From Isoetes taiwanensis (lineage: Eukaryota > Streptophyta > Lycopodiopsida > Isoetales > Isoetaceae): a stretch of DNA of 64,000 nt. The notes below the pieces were generated by a model that searched no databases, was not told where the DNA came from, and was given only the letters and a program-made list of their open reading frames with translations. Position numbers and translations under genes: made by a program. Shown in pieces: positions 11,004 through 22,559 of the stretch (position 1 is the first letter of the stretch; each line of letters opens with the position of its first letter). Location: assembly GCA_021234155.1 (NCBI GenBank), contig JAJEKV010000131.1, positions 1,599,288-1,663,287 on the forward strand. Reading direction: 5' to 3'.

Positions 11004-11460
11004 TTGGTGGGTTCATTTGGCCCCTCGCTATCCTGGTGTACGGCGGAGGTGGAACCTCTCTCATTCCGTAACTTTTCCTCCCCTCTTTATACTCTTCTCG
11101 GGCCTCAAGAATGTGCTTTTACGCTACTTTTTGCGGTTTTACGATTGGTCGAGTTTATAGTGGTCCCTGGATTTAGTGGTTGGGGGTCTAGCCCTCGCTA
11201 TCCTGTGTAATACGGCATGAGGTGAGCCTCTCTCGTCTCCGTATCTTATTCCGTCCAGCCTTTTACTCTTTGGATCTTGGCGATTTTCCATTACTCATGC
11301 CTTTTGAGAATTTATGTTGGTACACTTAACCGTTGGTGGGTCTGGCCCTCGCTATACCGGTGTCTTGGCGGAGGTTGAATCTCTCTCGATCCGCCAACTT
11401 TTCTGACACACTTTTCGTCCCCACCATTTACTATATATCTCTGGGTCCCGCTCCTTTTTG
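11004..11460 (-). repeat. tandem 5' monomers of LINE-A
   Basis: Three imperfect repeats start near 11004, 11179 and 11333. Each carries a core CCCTCGCTAT on the + strand, then a GGCGGAGG-like block and CCTCTCTC. The period is about 155-175 bp. They lie directly upstream of ORF1 in the reading direction, where monomeric promoters occur in some LINEs. Confidence 0.6.
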
Positions 11461-11720
11461 CCATTGTTTTGCTAATATCTTAACTTCACTGCTTCGCTTC
11501 ACTGTGTACTTGTTTGACGCTTCTTTTGTTGTGACCCTATTCTCGCCATTATTGTCCACCACCTTTTTCCTTTGTTGTTTTCCCCGCTGTGCATTGTCTT
11601 GATCCTTCTGCTTGGTCCTCCTTGTTACTTTGTAGTCGATATCCGCTGTATTCCCCGGTCGCCTCCTCAAGTTTTCCTGTCTTCATCGCTTTTCTCAGGT
11701 TCCCTATATTGAGGGGGAAT

Positions 11721-13439
11721 TTAATTAAATTTGTTGGGGATTAATGGTTTATATTGACAAAAGGTTTGAGGGCAAATGGGATCACGAAAATTAAGACTTC
11801 AAGCATCTGTTACAAGAACTTTGAATACTCCAATATCTAGATAATAAGCCCTGTGCACAATATAATCCTTTTCATTACCTGGATATGTTTCTAATTCATT
11901 GAACAGTTGTGAATCATTTCTGCAATAAAATGAGGAAGCAAAAACATGTCATTTATTCTTGCATCACTATCATCCCTTGCCTCCATTGGAAATCATGTTT
12001 ATAAAATCTGTAATAAAAATCCATACACGACACAATGTACAAGAACAAAAGAGTTGGATGTTTTTTCTCTGCTAATACCACTATCCCATGGTCAGGAATC
12101 ATAGAAGCCATCGGCATAGTTGACTCCCAATAAGGCCCCTTCAGCCAACGATTCTCACTGACATCTGATGTCACGTCTTCCACGGTGAGGAATGACATGC
12201 ATCTTTAATTCAGGTCACTAACAGCTGATGTCACACATCCCATATCGAGGACCCACATGCATGGTTAACTTGGCCTCTTCAGCCATAAGCTTTCATTGTA
12301 CAACATTATAGAACAATGAAGGCTTTTAAAAGTCATCTAGTGTACACAAGCCATGCGCCAGTTTCTCAAAAACTTCGAGTCTTGAAATGATCCCGGGAAA
12401 AGAGCGGCCATAAATTAGGTGCATTTGTCTATGTCAAATTATAATGTCATACTTTGTCTAAACCCTGAGCAAATCAAATGGCAGTGACATGCTGGATGAA
12501 CACAATCATACTGGGCTGCCGTATCCTTTTTATTGAGGACATGAGATTCAAACATAATTTTTGCCATCATGGATGTACAGATCTAATTATGTTGTTGGAT
12601 CAGAGCTAGAGTCGATTGCAAGCTGGAAGTGGAAGCAAAACCAACTACATAAACAAATCTAAGATCAAAGTGTAATATCTGGATGCAGGAGTGTCATACA
12701 GGAGTTCAAAAATTGTATGTTTTCCTTATTATCAGAATGATTTGGTCCCAATCATGCCACTATGCAAGTATAAAAAGAAACTTCTGTGAACAAGAACTTC
12801 TACCATTTATAGAACAAATGAACCAACCTGGGGAAAACGAATCAATGAGGGATCAGCAGACACGACTATGAACATGTACCGAATATTGGAGGGCTCCAAA
12901 CGAAAAGCAAAGCCAGAGGCGGGCTTCTTCTCTAATGCCATTTAAACATCTTCCACAATGACCTCAACCCTTCTAACGCACCTCCTAAACAAAAACAGAA
13001 AGGCAACAAGCCCATATCCTTTCTAGCAAACCAAATCCGACTACAAATTCATAAAGTTTTATGCATTCCATACCAAATTTGACTTTGCAAATTCTTCAAG
13101 CTTTTTGCTGGAAGTCATCACACCAAAATAAGGGAAGCTATGTCGACCCGGCTCGTGATAGAATAAATTTCTGAGAATCTTTCTTTTCAAGATTGAGATT
13201 CTCGAGTCTCGAGAGAAAAAGTGAGGAAGCTCAAACCCTAATAAATAGTTCTCAAGCTTTGCATGTGCACGAGACAAAGAAAAAGAAAAAAAGGGCAAAA
13301 TGAAGGGGTAGACCATTAGAACATGGATTATTTATTACAAAAATACAACGGACACTCTAGACATACTAATTATTATAGCTCGTGCAATAGGATCACCAAA
13401 TCATATGAAAACTATATTGAAATGTGTATAAAAAATACA
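11721..13439. other. no gene recognised; one imperfect direct repeat
   Basis: No coding domain seen. Around 12160-12275 an imperfect direct repeat of about 62 bp carries (A)TCTGATGTCAC / CAGCTGATGTCAC, each followed by an ACATGCAT block. The rest is AT-rich DNA. Confidence 0.4.
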
Positions 13440-13597
13440 AAAAGAAATTCCCTGTTATTATGCTAGATATTCAAGCTTGTAGCATATGAGATATTGATCT
13501 TATTTTTCAACATTCTATAATTTAGGCTTTTTCAAGGGCTTTTATTAAAATATCTGCTAACTGTTCTTCTGAAAGTATCTTCTCTTTTATTTTGGGA
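13440..13597 (-). mobile_element. Copia pol end and LTR start fragment (second family)
   Basis: The - strand reads KILSEEQLADILIKALEK, the last motif of Copia RNase H (SEEQLADIxTKAL), followed by stops and then TAGCATAATAACAGGG. The latter string recurs near 31490-31515, also on the - strand, suggesting the start of an LTR of the same family there. The fragment stops abruptly at about 13597. Confidence 0.6.
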
Positions 13598-13616
13598 GTG
13601 CTTTGGGTTGCGTGCC

Positions 13617-13656
13617 AAGGGAACGCCGCATGTTACGCCGCATGCGACGTTCCCTT
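13617..13656. repeat. GC-rich palindrome shared with 38886-38919
   Basis: Arms AAGGGAACGCCGCATG (13617-13632) and CATGCGACGTTCCCTT (13641-13656) pair with one mismatch around an 8-nt loop. A related palindrome with the same GGAACGCCGCATGT core lies at 38886-38919. Both are GC-rich islands in AT-rich DNA. Confidence 0.6.
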
Positions 13657-14937
13657 CCCTCATGCGTCTTACTCAGCTCCCCCTGCAGGATACAGTTAGT
13701 CGAGGAAATTGAATGCAAGAATTTGAAAGAAGGAGCCAGCCGGCATTGAATGCAAATTATTTGAAAGAAGGCGCCAGCATTGAATGCAAACTAGATGAGG
13801 GATGTCGAGCTTGCTTACAAAATTTTTCCTATCTGCTCCTCAAAATTTGCTCTACTATTCTCCTCTGCGCCTCAGAACTAGAGTCCTCACCTGGAATGGT
13901 TTTGGACAGTGAGTACTACATTGCTTTTCCACGATGCTATTGCTAAAATGCGAAGTGCGAAATGCTGACATTTATAATTTTTTTGTTTCAGAAACAAGCG
14001 TCTTCTTAAGATTATTCAGTTTTCTTTGAAGGAGACGGCCTCTTAGAAACGCATCGTGCAACTAAACAGGTCGGTTCTGGCTCTCTTAGAAACGCATCGT
14101 CCAACTGAACAGGTCGGTTCTTGCTCACATTAAAGACTGGCGTTTTTCCTTAGGTCAAAGTTGTTGAGTTGGGCTTCTATTGCTTCTCGAACTCATCTCT
14201 CAAGGTCTGAAAAATCGTACTTTGAAGTCATTTAAAATCATCCTAGAAATCGTCTTGAACTTGCTATTCTTGCAGACCACATAGAAGCCTCACACTTTGC
14301 AAGCAACAGCAGGTTACTGCCAATGCTTCCAATGCTCAAGATATTTTTGTCTATACTCCAACAGAGCTTCTTAATCAATCCTGTTTATATTGCAGCTTGC
14401 ACACAGGTTCTTTGCTAGGTAACTGGGTAGGATCTCTTTTTCCAAAGATACGTTCATAGTTATAAAGTATCTAAACTTCTCAAAGCACTAGACCTCCTGA
14501 ACCAATTATTTGTGCTAGACTAAGCAGTTGAAATTGCTGCTCTGAAATTGCTGCTCTGTTTCTCTTCTATGTACTTCTACCATATCCAGTTTAAACCTTA
14601 CATGTGACACTGGTGATTCTTCACGTGCATCTTCCAATCGATTAGCTTTATTAAGTGGAAGTTATAATCAGCTGCAGCATGTAGCATATCAAAGAAGGCA
14701 TGCATTCCACACCTTTCTAAACTTGCAGAATTGTTAGGCATGCCATTTTTCATGTCATTCTGCAGGTCACCATCTTCTGAAGTTCTAAAGATTTAAGAAG
14801 GTATTTGAATTTAGAGTATACAAGAAGTAGAAAAGTCCCTACGTCTCTTCTTTAAAATTGTTTTGGTACAGGATTTTGTTTGGGTGTGATCCAATATACA
14901 CCATGCTGACTGTGCACATAGAAGAAACTGATGCTTA
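13657..14937. repeat. patchwork of short tandem and dispersed duplications
   Basis: A block of about 48 bp with core TTAGAAACGCATCGT is duplicated in tandem at about 14037-14130. The 14-mer GAAATTGCTGCTCT is doubled near 14528-14556. An imperfect repeat of about 38 bp (TGAATGCAA, then TTTGAAAGAAGG) is at 13708-13800. The 24 bases at 14493-14516 are identical to 15061-15084 in the kinase fragment. An open frame at 13713-13946 (77 aa, +) has no recognisable domain. Confidence 0.5.
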
Positions 14938-15135
14938 ATTTGGTCTATTATTGAAAGTTCTGATAACAACTCTGCTATCCCTTGCTTGGAATTTGAAGAC
15001 AAGACTTTGACTGCTACCATAGATCCATCCTTGAGCTTGCCTTTATAAACCCTTCCAAATCCTCCTGAACCAATTATTTGTGCTTGAGGACTACACTGCC
15101 AAATAATATGCCTAGAAAATGGCAGCGAGATTGAA
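14938..15135 (-). pseudogene. receptor-like kinase exon fragment (P-loop to helix C)
   Basis: The - strand reads AQIIGSGGFGRVYKGKLKDG, then SMVAVKVLSSNSKQGIAELL and SELSIIDQIKH. This is subdomains I to III of a plant receptor-like kinase: the glycine loop GSGGFG, the VAVK lysine and the helix C glutamate. The similarity stops abruptly after IKH, where HxNLVxL would be expected, and continues into unrelated sequence. No catalytic loop (HRD) or DFG is present. It is a fragment, not a kinase gene, and may have been captured by a transposon. Confidence 0.75.
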
Positions 15136-15199
15136 TGCTGGCTGCCTAGAAATACTGGAGATGATAAACCAGCATTGCTGCTGGTGCATGGTTTTGGCA

Positions 15200-16700
15200 C
15201 AGATGGAGTGATAGAATGGGTTCATCAGATTCAAGCATTATCTAAGCATTACTCTCTTTACATACCAAATTTGTTATTCTTTGGCAGATCCACAACTACA
15301 AGTAAGCAGAGGTCTGACATTTTCAAGCAGAATGTTTGATGAACATGATGAAGAAGTTGGGGATAAAGGAGTGGCATGCATTAGGAACTAGCATGGGAAT
15401 GGAGAGAAGGCCCTGGAGTGGAGTTGACGATGGCAGTAGGGCAAAAGAATGAAGTGACAGAACTGGCAATGGTGTGGTAAGGGCTGGTCAGAACATTTTG
15501 CAGAGGCTAAAACCTGGCTGATAGGTCTGCGACATGGCATCATTCCTCTCCTTAAATTTTTTTTGTTCTTGGAGATGCATAGACGCAGTTATAAAGCTTA
15601 TTTCTTGATCTTCCAATCGCAGGAAGCACAAATGGCAGTGGGCAAAGCATGGGAATAGAGGGAAGGCTCTGGAGTGGGTATTTGTTTCAAAGGGTTTTTG
15701 GTGCAGAGCTTGCTTTTTTGCAAGTCTATTGGTGTAGATCCACAGGTAAAACCCCTTTTTTCTTCTGGCATTTTCTTTCCGCATACTTCTGTATTTTCTC
15801 ATTTTGTTCTTCTAAATGTTTAGAGAAAATCTTTGCGGCAATATTAACATTTGCTTGCTGGCAGAGGGCGTTTTTTGGATTTAGGAGTGCATATCCAATT
15901 CTGAAGGTTTCAAAATCATGTGTAGCTATATGTTCCATGCACATGGGAAGATCTACATGAAATTATTAGTAGTAGCCAGGTCCAATATGCAGGAGATCAC
16001 ATGTTACATTTATGAAAGCAGTGAAAATTGAAGCCGAAGTGTGGAAATTGAAGCCGAAGTGAATGGCATGAGACAAGCACACCTAAGGTATGCATGCTAA
16101 ATACCTCCCGGGACATATGATGTTACCCTCTTGCATTGAGCTGTGGGGATTTTGAAGCTATCTAAACCTTTAGTAAATTCTCATGCTCTTTTTAGGCAAT
16201 AGTCTTCACTTTAGTGCATAGGGTTATAAATTAGTCGGACGATGTTTCCTCTTAATTGTGCAATTTATGTCCTGATGTAATTATATTTATAAATGCAGGG
16301 ATGTAGCAGCTCTAGCAGATTTCTGAGTTTGGCTTGGAAGGACCATTGTCCTAGAGAGCTTTTTTGCTCATTGTTTATCATCTGGCATAGCATGGCAGTT
16401 GTTGACATCATTTGATGGTTCAACTGTTGTGTTTCTATTTGAAGTCATGGAAGAAGCAGTTGTAAGATCCCTTTGTTGTTTGTGGTAAGAGGAGTTTATG
16501 CTATTGTGGAGTTTTTACAGGTTTTTAGACAAGATGAAAAGAAATCGAATGGAATGAAAGAAGAGGTTGCTGCCTTGCTGGATATGTAGCAGTGCCTTCA
16601 TTGGAAGATGACTTTTATTGAAGCATATGATAATTGGCAATGGTAAGCACAATTAATGAAGATCTGTATGGCATAATTCCTCAAACCCAGATGTTGTATG
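15200..16700. other. no gene recognised; short duplications
   Basis: No domain seen. Two partial repeats are visible: AGCATGGGAAT followed by GGAGTGG at about 15390-15420 and again at 15645-15678, and GAAATTGAAGCCGAAGTG doubled near 16026-16062. Open frames around 15488-15960 on both strands have no recognisable content. Confidence 0.4.
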
Positions 16701-16758
16701 GCAAAATCCGTCTTATCAGACTAAACTGGAGAAAAGCAATCGTCGAGTCCGAAGACGC

Positions 16759-17338
16759 ATGGCCAAGGCTAGAGCATTAGCTATAGAGTTTGAGGATTCC
16801 ACCTTAACGCCTAGAAGCACAACAATGGCTTCATGTTTGACACACGAGAGTGGAAACGTGGCCGATGGTTGTGCCATTGGAGCAGCGTCGGACGAGTGTT
16901 CGGGACTTGGGGATGTAGTGCAAGCCACCATTTCCTTAGTGCAGGGCGAGAGTATTGTTGCAGAGGGTGATGCAATGGAAGCAGTATTACATCGAAAGTT
17001 CCCCTCCAAGTACACATGCAGGGGAACTTGCTTTAGGTCAGGAGGCATCACACACATTGGTGTTTGTGATGGGAGACGGTTCAAGGCTTGGGCATCGATC
17101 CCACATGACGCAGTTGGTGATTATGAGCTTCCTGAGTTTCTATAACATTGTTGTTGGTAGATCTGAGACGCGCATGTGGGACATGGTATCAGAGCATGTT
17201 TACACATTTATGTTCGCCACCATAGGCACGGCAGGAGGAGCGTCTATACCTATAAGCTTCGCAACTGAGCTTCACATCAAGCCGACAGATGTCCCTAGAG
17301 TTCTTTGGGACAGGTTCTTCATGATGTTGATCCATTGA
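16759..17338 (+). other. overlapping open frames upstream of a Helitron end; product unknown
   Basis: Three frames stay open over the same 580 bp: + 16759-17145 (128 aa), + 16955-17338 (127 aa) and - 16716-17084. This stretch is less AT-rich than its surroundings. The end of the second + frame (GGASIPISFATELHI) looks coding-like. I do not recognise a family. It lies about 240 bp inside a Helitron 3' end, so it could be captured or element-encoded DNA. Which frame is real, if any, cannot be decided here. Confidence 0.3.
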
Positions 17339-17577
17339 GATTCATGGACATAACCTCTATTTGCGCCAAAAATATTTTGTATTTGCATGTAGACTCAGTA
17401 TATCTGTTTAACATTTTGTTTTGAACTTCATATTATGTGTGCACTTTAAAAAAAAGTTTGTTTACTATCTATATGTGTCTATTGCACCTACACATATATT
17501 GCCTTTGGATGCATTGCACACATTCATGACATAACCACAGATAACACACATAAATTCTTTCACGCATCCACGACTAA

Positions 17578-17608
17578 TGCCCGGCATCGCCGGGCACACG
17601 TTTCTAGT
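17578..17608 (+). mobile_element. Helitron 3' terminus
   Basis: A perfect 8-bp GC-rich hairpin TGCCCGGC (17578-17585) / GCCGGGCA (17589-17596) with loop ATC is followed 7 nt later by CTAG (17604-17607) and a host T. A hairpin, a short spacer and CTRR|T are the hallmarks of Helitron 3' ends, which terminate rolling-circle transposition. The same hairpin half, spacer and CTAG|T occur at 59801-59825. The 5' TC end was not located. The element sits in a Copia fragment that resumes at 17609. Confidence 0.8.
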
Positions 17609-17740
17609 AGATAATTGATATTAGACCTTTTTGTACCATCTTCCTAATAAAATGAACTTTCATCTTTATGTGCTTCAATGTTTCAGGCAAAATGGGATTT
17701 TAGTTATTGAAATACAACTTGCAGTGTCTGAATATAACAC
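17609..17740 (-). mobile_element. Copia RNase H fragment, same family as 3240-4146
   Basis: The - strand reads STVLYSDTASCISITK and then MKVHFIRKMVQKGLISII. It aligns with STVLYSDRASCIAITK and MKVHFIREMVQKGPISII of the copy at 3780-3915. It is cut at 17608 exactly at the Helitron terminus, showing that the Helitron inserted into this Copia copy. Confidence 0.8.
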
Positions 17741-19167
17741 TGTTGAATTCTCGAATGAGGCTCACATGAAACGACAAAAACCTCCCGAATAGAAGAGAAC
17801 TTCCTTATCAAAACGGGATCAAGGACGAAGGTCAAAGGATTATGGCTAACGAAGAGGCAAGGCCAAGATGGATCCAGCTTATCCATTGATCGTGAAACCA
17901 TATCTCATCTACGGATATTGCACATCTACAGTGAGCTTTTCGCACCAGACACAAAGGAAAAGGAGGCCAGCACTTATAAATACATTTCCATATCCGTTCC
18001 ATAGCCACCATAGCATCCATAGCCACTTCTGAGCCACTGCAAACAATTATTTCCAATCAAACATTTCAGTAAAAGCTGCAATACACATATCCTAGAGCCT
18101 GCCATCTGCATCAGAAGGTATAGTGCGACAAAGTGTAGTTTCCAGCGCAAATATTGTGCAAATGCAAAAAATATATTAAAGCATATCATATTCCTAAACA
18201 ATTACCTTCACAACAGGATGGGTGCGGTTGACAGATTTAGAGAGCTTTGAAAGGCACGGAACAAGGAATATGTCATTACATCACCTAAAATGTGAGAGGA
18301 AAAATTAAGAATTCGACCTTCTGAAAGACAGAAAATGATATCTTCTCCTTAAACTTGGGGTCTGCAATGGAGAAACAAACATAGGCAGGCAGGGTTTGAA
18401 GGTTGAGGGATTCCATTCTGCCAAAGGAGGCACGAAGTTGATTGCTTCCTGTTCTTGTATCGAACTGTCAAATTTGCCTGACGATTTGCCTTTATAGCTT
18501 GAGTTTGATTTTTAAAGAAATACCCCTATTACATTCATTCTGCAGCTGCAATAGGAGCACACTAAAAAATGAATATAAAACTCCAGTGGCCCGATGCTGC
18601 ATTATTGCCGCCATGAGGTCACCCGATCTGCAGAGAAACACCGTCCTGTAAACTTTTTTTCGTTCATAGTTGATAGGCTTTTGTATTTTTTCCTCTGCAT
18701 CCAATTGCCATACGTGGCGTCCTTTCACTAAAAGAACCCTTTCAATTGTCTTATGTGGCAAATTCTCAATCCATGCAGGCAAAAGGACAGTGGGATAATC
18801 TGGGCCGTCGATAGGGGCAGAGGGACATCTGAAGAATCTCGGCCATCGATCGGGCGGACAAACCAACGCCACGGTTTTATAATATAGGATATGAAGTGAA
18901 AGGATAGTTTAATTATGGAATGCATAAGAAGTTTGGTAGTATAAGGATCAACCATTCTTACACTTTTAGTGCCGATATGTTTGCTTCCCATATGACCAAA
19001 GATTGAGATATAGGCATTCAAATACGTCAAGGTAAGTGGGTTTTCCCCTTCCCAAGCTTTTGATTCATTCTTGAGCGTAATGAAAAATCGCCTCAACAAA
19101 CCTCAGAGAATCGTGTAATCACCTTACCTTGACGTTGACGTCAGAATACGGTCACTTTTTTTGCTTT

Positions 19168-19227
19168 CTTGCTTCCCCGACTGCCAGAATCACGGCGCCC
19201 CTGATTCTCGCAGTCAGGGGAAGCAAG
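19168..19227. repeat. 60-nt hairpin with 25-26 bp arms
   Basis: The left arm starts CTTGCTTCCCC and ends CAGAATCA (19168-19192). The right arm starts TGATTCTC and ends GGGGAAGCAAG (19202-19227). They pair with one mismatch and one bulged base around a 9-nt GC-rich loop. It could be a microRNA-like or small foldback structure. No second copy was seen in the window. Confidence 0.65.
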
Positions 19228-19732
19228 AATGGCTTCCCCCATTCCGTTCTACATCACAACTTATAATTATCAGTGACATTCTATAACTTGCAATTTCATT
19301 TTTGAAAGACAGTGCTATAAAGAAACGGTACGTGTGCAACGCATGCTTGTTAGGTGCAATTGGAGTTAAGAGTGTTTATGAAGGTGGTGGTTCCATTTTT
19401 GGAAACTCATTATGAGAGGAAAGGGCCTAGCCATGTTGGATATCAATTGCAAGGTGCCTGGGTGAGTGTTGGGCAAACTCTTTATTAGAAAACTTCCTTG
19501 GGTTACTTTCCAGTTGGATATCTTGTATTTAAAGTTAGAACTTTCCATTATTTTAATAGAAAACTATAAGAAAACTTGCCGAAAACTTTTCTACGACTTA
19601 ATGAAGAAATTTTTTGACTTCAATCTGTTAGTTTCTAGGGTTCCCGGACTTTGGCCAACATTGGTCAGGGATGAATGATGAGGGATTAGCTAGATCATAT
19701 TGCAGTAGGGGATACGCTATGTACTTGTAAGA

Positions 19733-19772
19733 TAGATGGATGGATAGATAGATAGATAGATAGATAGATAGA
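19733..19772. repeat. (GATA)n microsatellite
   Basis: GATGGATGGATA followed by six GATA units. A simple repeat without apparent function. Confidence 0.9.
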
Positions 19773-20015
19773 GTAATAGAGAAGGTAATGGGGGATAAAT
19801 CTATGATGTTTGGAGGTGTCATAATTCATAAAGGCCTAGTGTGAAAAGAAATGTACAAAGCAAAGTGGTCCCCTACAGCACTTGCAATTTTTAATTGTTA
19901 TCTACCCGTCGTTCTTATTAGCCCGTCAATCATGCCGGGTTCAGCCCTTCATTCTTGCCGGGCCCCCTTCAACCCGACGGTGGGCGAAAAAGCTAGTATA
20001 GTTGGAGCTAGCTTC

Positions 20016-20023
20016 TATATATA
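20016..20023 (+). promoter_or_regulatory. candidate TATA box of the HCT gene
   Basis: TATATATA lies in TTCTATATATAGAG, about 895 bp upstream of the start codon. If the 5'UTR intron proposed at 20206-20834 is real, the mature leader would be roughly 220-240 nt, a normal length. The assignment is inferred from position and sequence only. Confidence 0.45.
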
Positions 20024-20205
20024 GAGTATGGGTGGATTGGACGCCCAGAGCTCGTATCGCCGGACTTAGTAGGTGGCAAGTGCTCATTTCTTTTGACACC
20101 TCATTCTATCACACAAATTTTCTTTCTGTTCTTCCAGCTTACGTTTCGCCATCTTATTATACTCCCTTCAATGCATCAAAGATCACTCCTGGCGAACGTT
20201 TCTTG

Positions 20206-20834
20206 GTATGTTTTTTCGCCGGATCTGCACACATTTTTCTGAATGTTTATTCGATTTTGATCTGTTCTTGCAAATTTTTGATCCAAGATCCTGACATTTC
20301 GATAATTTTATTATCGTCGAGCTAAGGTTATGACTTTCAAGGCATTAGGTTCCCCGGAGCAGAGATCATTCTTTGCCATTGCGTCAAAATTCTGTCATTT
20401 TGTTTGTATAACAAGTTTCTGCTTTCATTCGACTGAAGTTCGAAATTTGGCCCAACTTGGGTACAAATTTCTTCGTTAGAAAGGCAGAATGATTTGAAGC
20501 TTATCTCTCATCAGAATCTGCCATTTCTTCTGTGTGTCTTCCTCATCAATAAAGATGCACCAACTTCGTTTCTGCCAACTGCTTTTGAATAAAAAGCTGC
20601 ATCTTTAACCCATTGTTTAACTGGACACACCTACTTTGCCGCCAAATATTTAATAGTCTGTTGCAACCCCTGCCATGCCAGATATGAGCTAATAAATGAA
20701 TGTAAATGGCACTGCATGTCTGCGAATTCTCCAAATTCACAGATGTTTGTTTTCTTTCTGTTTTAGGTATTATCAATTCTCTTGTTAAAGATTCAAAAGA
20801 TTTTTTTTGGTCTCATGTTCTTTGCCCTTTTTAG
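20206..20834 (+). other. candidate 5'UTR intron of the HCT gene
   Basis: A donor TTG|GTATG at 20206 and an acceptor CCTTTTTAG at 20834 would remove 629 bp of T-rich, intron-like sequence between the TATA box and the ATG at 20911. No transcript evidence is available here. Confidence 0.4.
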
Positions 20835-20910
20835 GTTTACTGGATTGCAAAAATAGGGCAAGCAAACAATTCAGAAAACAGAGGTCTGGCAGCGAAACAA
20901 GATCACTAAA

Positions 20911-22559
<1,649 letters not shown>

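Larger units (their letters stand above)
5951..11720 (-). mobile_element. LINE-A: long decayed APE-type LINE
   Basis: A single element can be followed on the - strand from a GC-rich 5' region (about 11.7 kb) to a (TTCTA)n tail at 5951-5974. In order it has tandem 5' monomers (11004-11460), a coiled-coil ORF1 (9515-10534) and an AP endonuclease (8750-9470). A linker, a badly frameshifted RT (7000-8270), a C-terminal zinc finger (6209-6881) and a 3'UTR with nested hairpins follow. Total about 5.8 kb, near full length. Many frameshifts and stops make it inactive. Its base composition is more GC-rich than the flanks. I did not find a convincing target-site duplication. Confidence 0.8.
17741..19990. 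other. no gene recognised
   Basis: AT-rich DNA with a strong hairpin at 19168-19227 and a GATA microsatellite at 19733-19772, described separately. Open frames at 18492-18872 and 18728-19099 (-) contain no recognisable domain. Confidence 0.4.

Noticed and set aside
17186-17197. TGGTATCAGAGC, the usual primer-binding site of Copia elements (initiator tRNA-Met)
   Set aside because: It follows ACA as a 5' LTR end would, but no matching LTR pair or gag start was found around it and it lies within open frames. It may be a relic or chance.
13597-17608. A single Helitron spanning from the Copia break at 13597 to the terminus at 17607
   Set aside because: The Copia piece on the left (SEEQLADILIKAL) belongs to a different family from the RNase H piece on the right, so the two flanks do not form one interrupted target, and no 5' TC end was seen.
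19921-19998. GC-rich repeats GCCCGTC...GCCGGG followed by AGCTAGTA, resembling a second Helitron 3' end
   Set aside because: No clean hairpin lies at the proper distance from CTAG. The repeats do not pair into a single stem.
20068-20074. AGTAGGT (reverse of ACCTACT), similar to MYB/SMRE sites of phenylpropanoid genes
   Set aside because: It lies downstream of the TATA candidate, is only 7 bp, and is expected by chance. It was not annotated as a regulatory site.
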